Assembly: GCA_029555925.1 (NCBI GenBank)
Contig: JAKPQU010000064.1
Location: 1-23,690 of the forward strand
Reading direction: 5' to 3'
Source of the DNA: Bacillota bacterium
Lineage (GTDB): Bacteria; Eremiobacterota; SpSt-956; JAKJGF01
Length of the DNA stretch: 23,690 bases
The stretch's first letter is position 1, and the number at the start of each line of letters is the position of its first letter. The notes under the pieces are model-generated. The model searched no databases, had not been told where the DNA came from, and was given only the letters and a program-made list of their open reading frames with translations. A program made the position numbers and the translations under genes. Shown here in pieces: positions 23,541 to 23,690 of the stretch.

Positions 23541-23555
23541 CGAGAAGCAAGAAGA

Positions 23556-23690
23556 GTGATGGGTAATGGGTGAGGCATGAGACGTGAATAGTGAGAATTT
23601 ACCTCTTACTAACGGACATGACCGGATGGTAACTGCGAAGAATGAGAACTTATCCTCCCTTCACCCCTCACTCTTCACCCTTCACGATTC
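23556..23690. repeat. Heptamer inverted-arm element at the right edge
   Basis: Six units in exact register (GTGATGG, GTAATGG, GTGAGGC, ATGAGAC, GTGAATA, GTGAGAA; 23556-23597), a central spacer of about 60 bases, then TTCACCC, CTCACTC, TTCACCC, TTCACGA (23660-23687). The arms are complementary in pattern. The window ends within or just after the element. Confidence 0.82.

Overview
This is an AT-rich bacterial chromosome segment (roughly one third G+C by eye). It encodes 14 intact-looking proteins and one gene remnant, with no rRNA, tRNA, phage or insertion-sequence genes. A transmembrane Ser/Thr kinase with TPR repeats, a multi-FHA protein, caspase-like and thermolysin-like peptidases and low-complexity Met/Gly proteins point to an uncultured, signalling-rich phylum of the Eremiobacterota/Xenobia, Riflebacteria or Wallbacteria kind. 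That placement is a guess from gene style, not a determination. A periplasmic VanX-like dipeptidase and a synthase-dependent exopolysaccharide module suggest a cell envelope with a peptidoglycan wall.

Layout. (1) 1-7.5 kb: a signalling block on the + strand, with a membrane Ser/Thr kinase carrying a duplicated, degenerate N-lobe, then a four-FHA/FecR-like protein, then RecD2, whose start codon overlaps the FHA stop codon. (2) 7.5-10.0 kb: a small helical protein of unknown function, a clostripain-family (C11) peptidase and a small TM2-like membrane protein. (3) 10.0-11.9 kb: three tandem paralogous Met/Gly/Gln-rich proteins, each in its own cassette with a near-identical promoter, ribosome binding site and intrinsic terminator. 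I consider this the best candidate for an undescribed system. (4) 11.9-12.4 kb: a repeat-rich scar holding the last 75 codons of a YfhO-like membrane protein. (5) 12.4-15.7 kb: a divergent pair, a secreted protein of unknown function on the - strand and an M4-like metallopeptidase on the + strand. The N-terminus of the M4-like protein shares a leader motif with the C11 peptidase. (6) 15.8-22.7 kb: a - strand operon of a PAS sensor kinase (phosphoacceptor His replaced by Gln), a deacetylase-plus-hydrolase fusion (DUF2334 and a GH-like barrel) and a processive GT2 synthase. It resembles a PgaB/PgaC exopolysaccharide machine. (7) 22.9-23.5 kb: a secreted VanX/DdpX-type D-Ala-D-Ala dipeptidase.

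Many intergenic gaps hold members of one repeat family built from 7-bp units (GTGANNN on one arm, NNTCACN/TTCACTC or CGTCACG on the other) arranged as inverted arms, so that whole elements can fold into long imperfect hairpins. Two copies 4.7 kb apart share 56 bp in inverted orientation around the FHA-recD2 pair. Another set brackets the YfhO remnant and even contributes stop codons.
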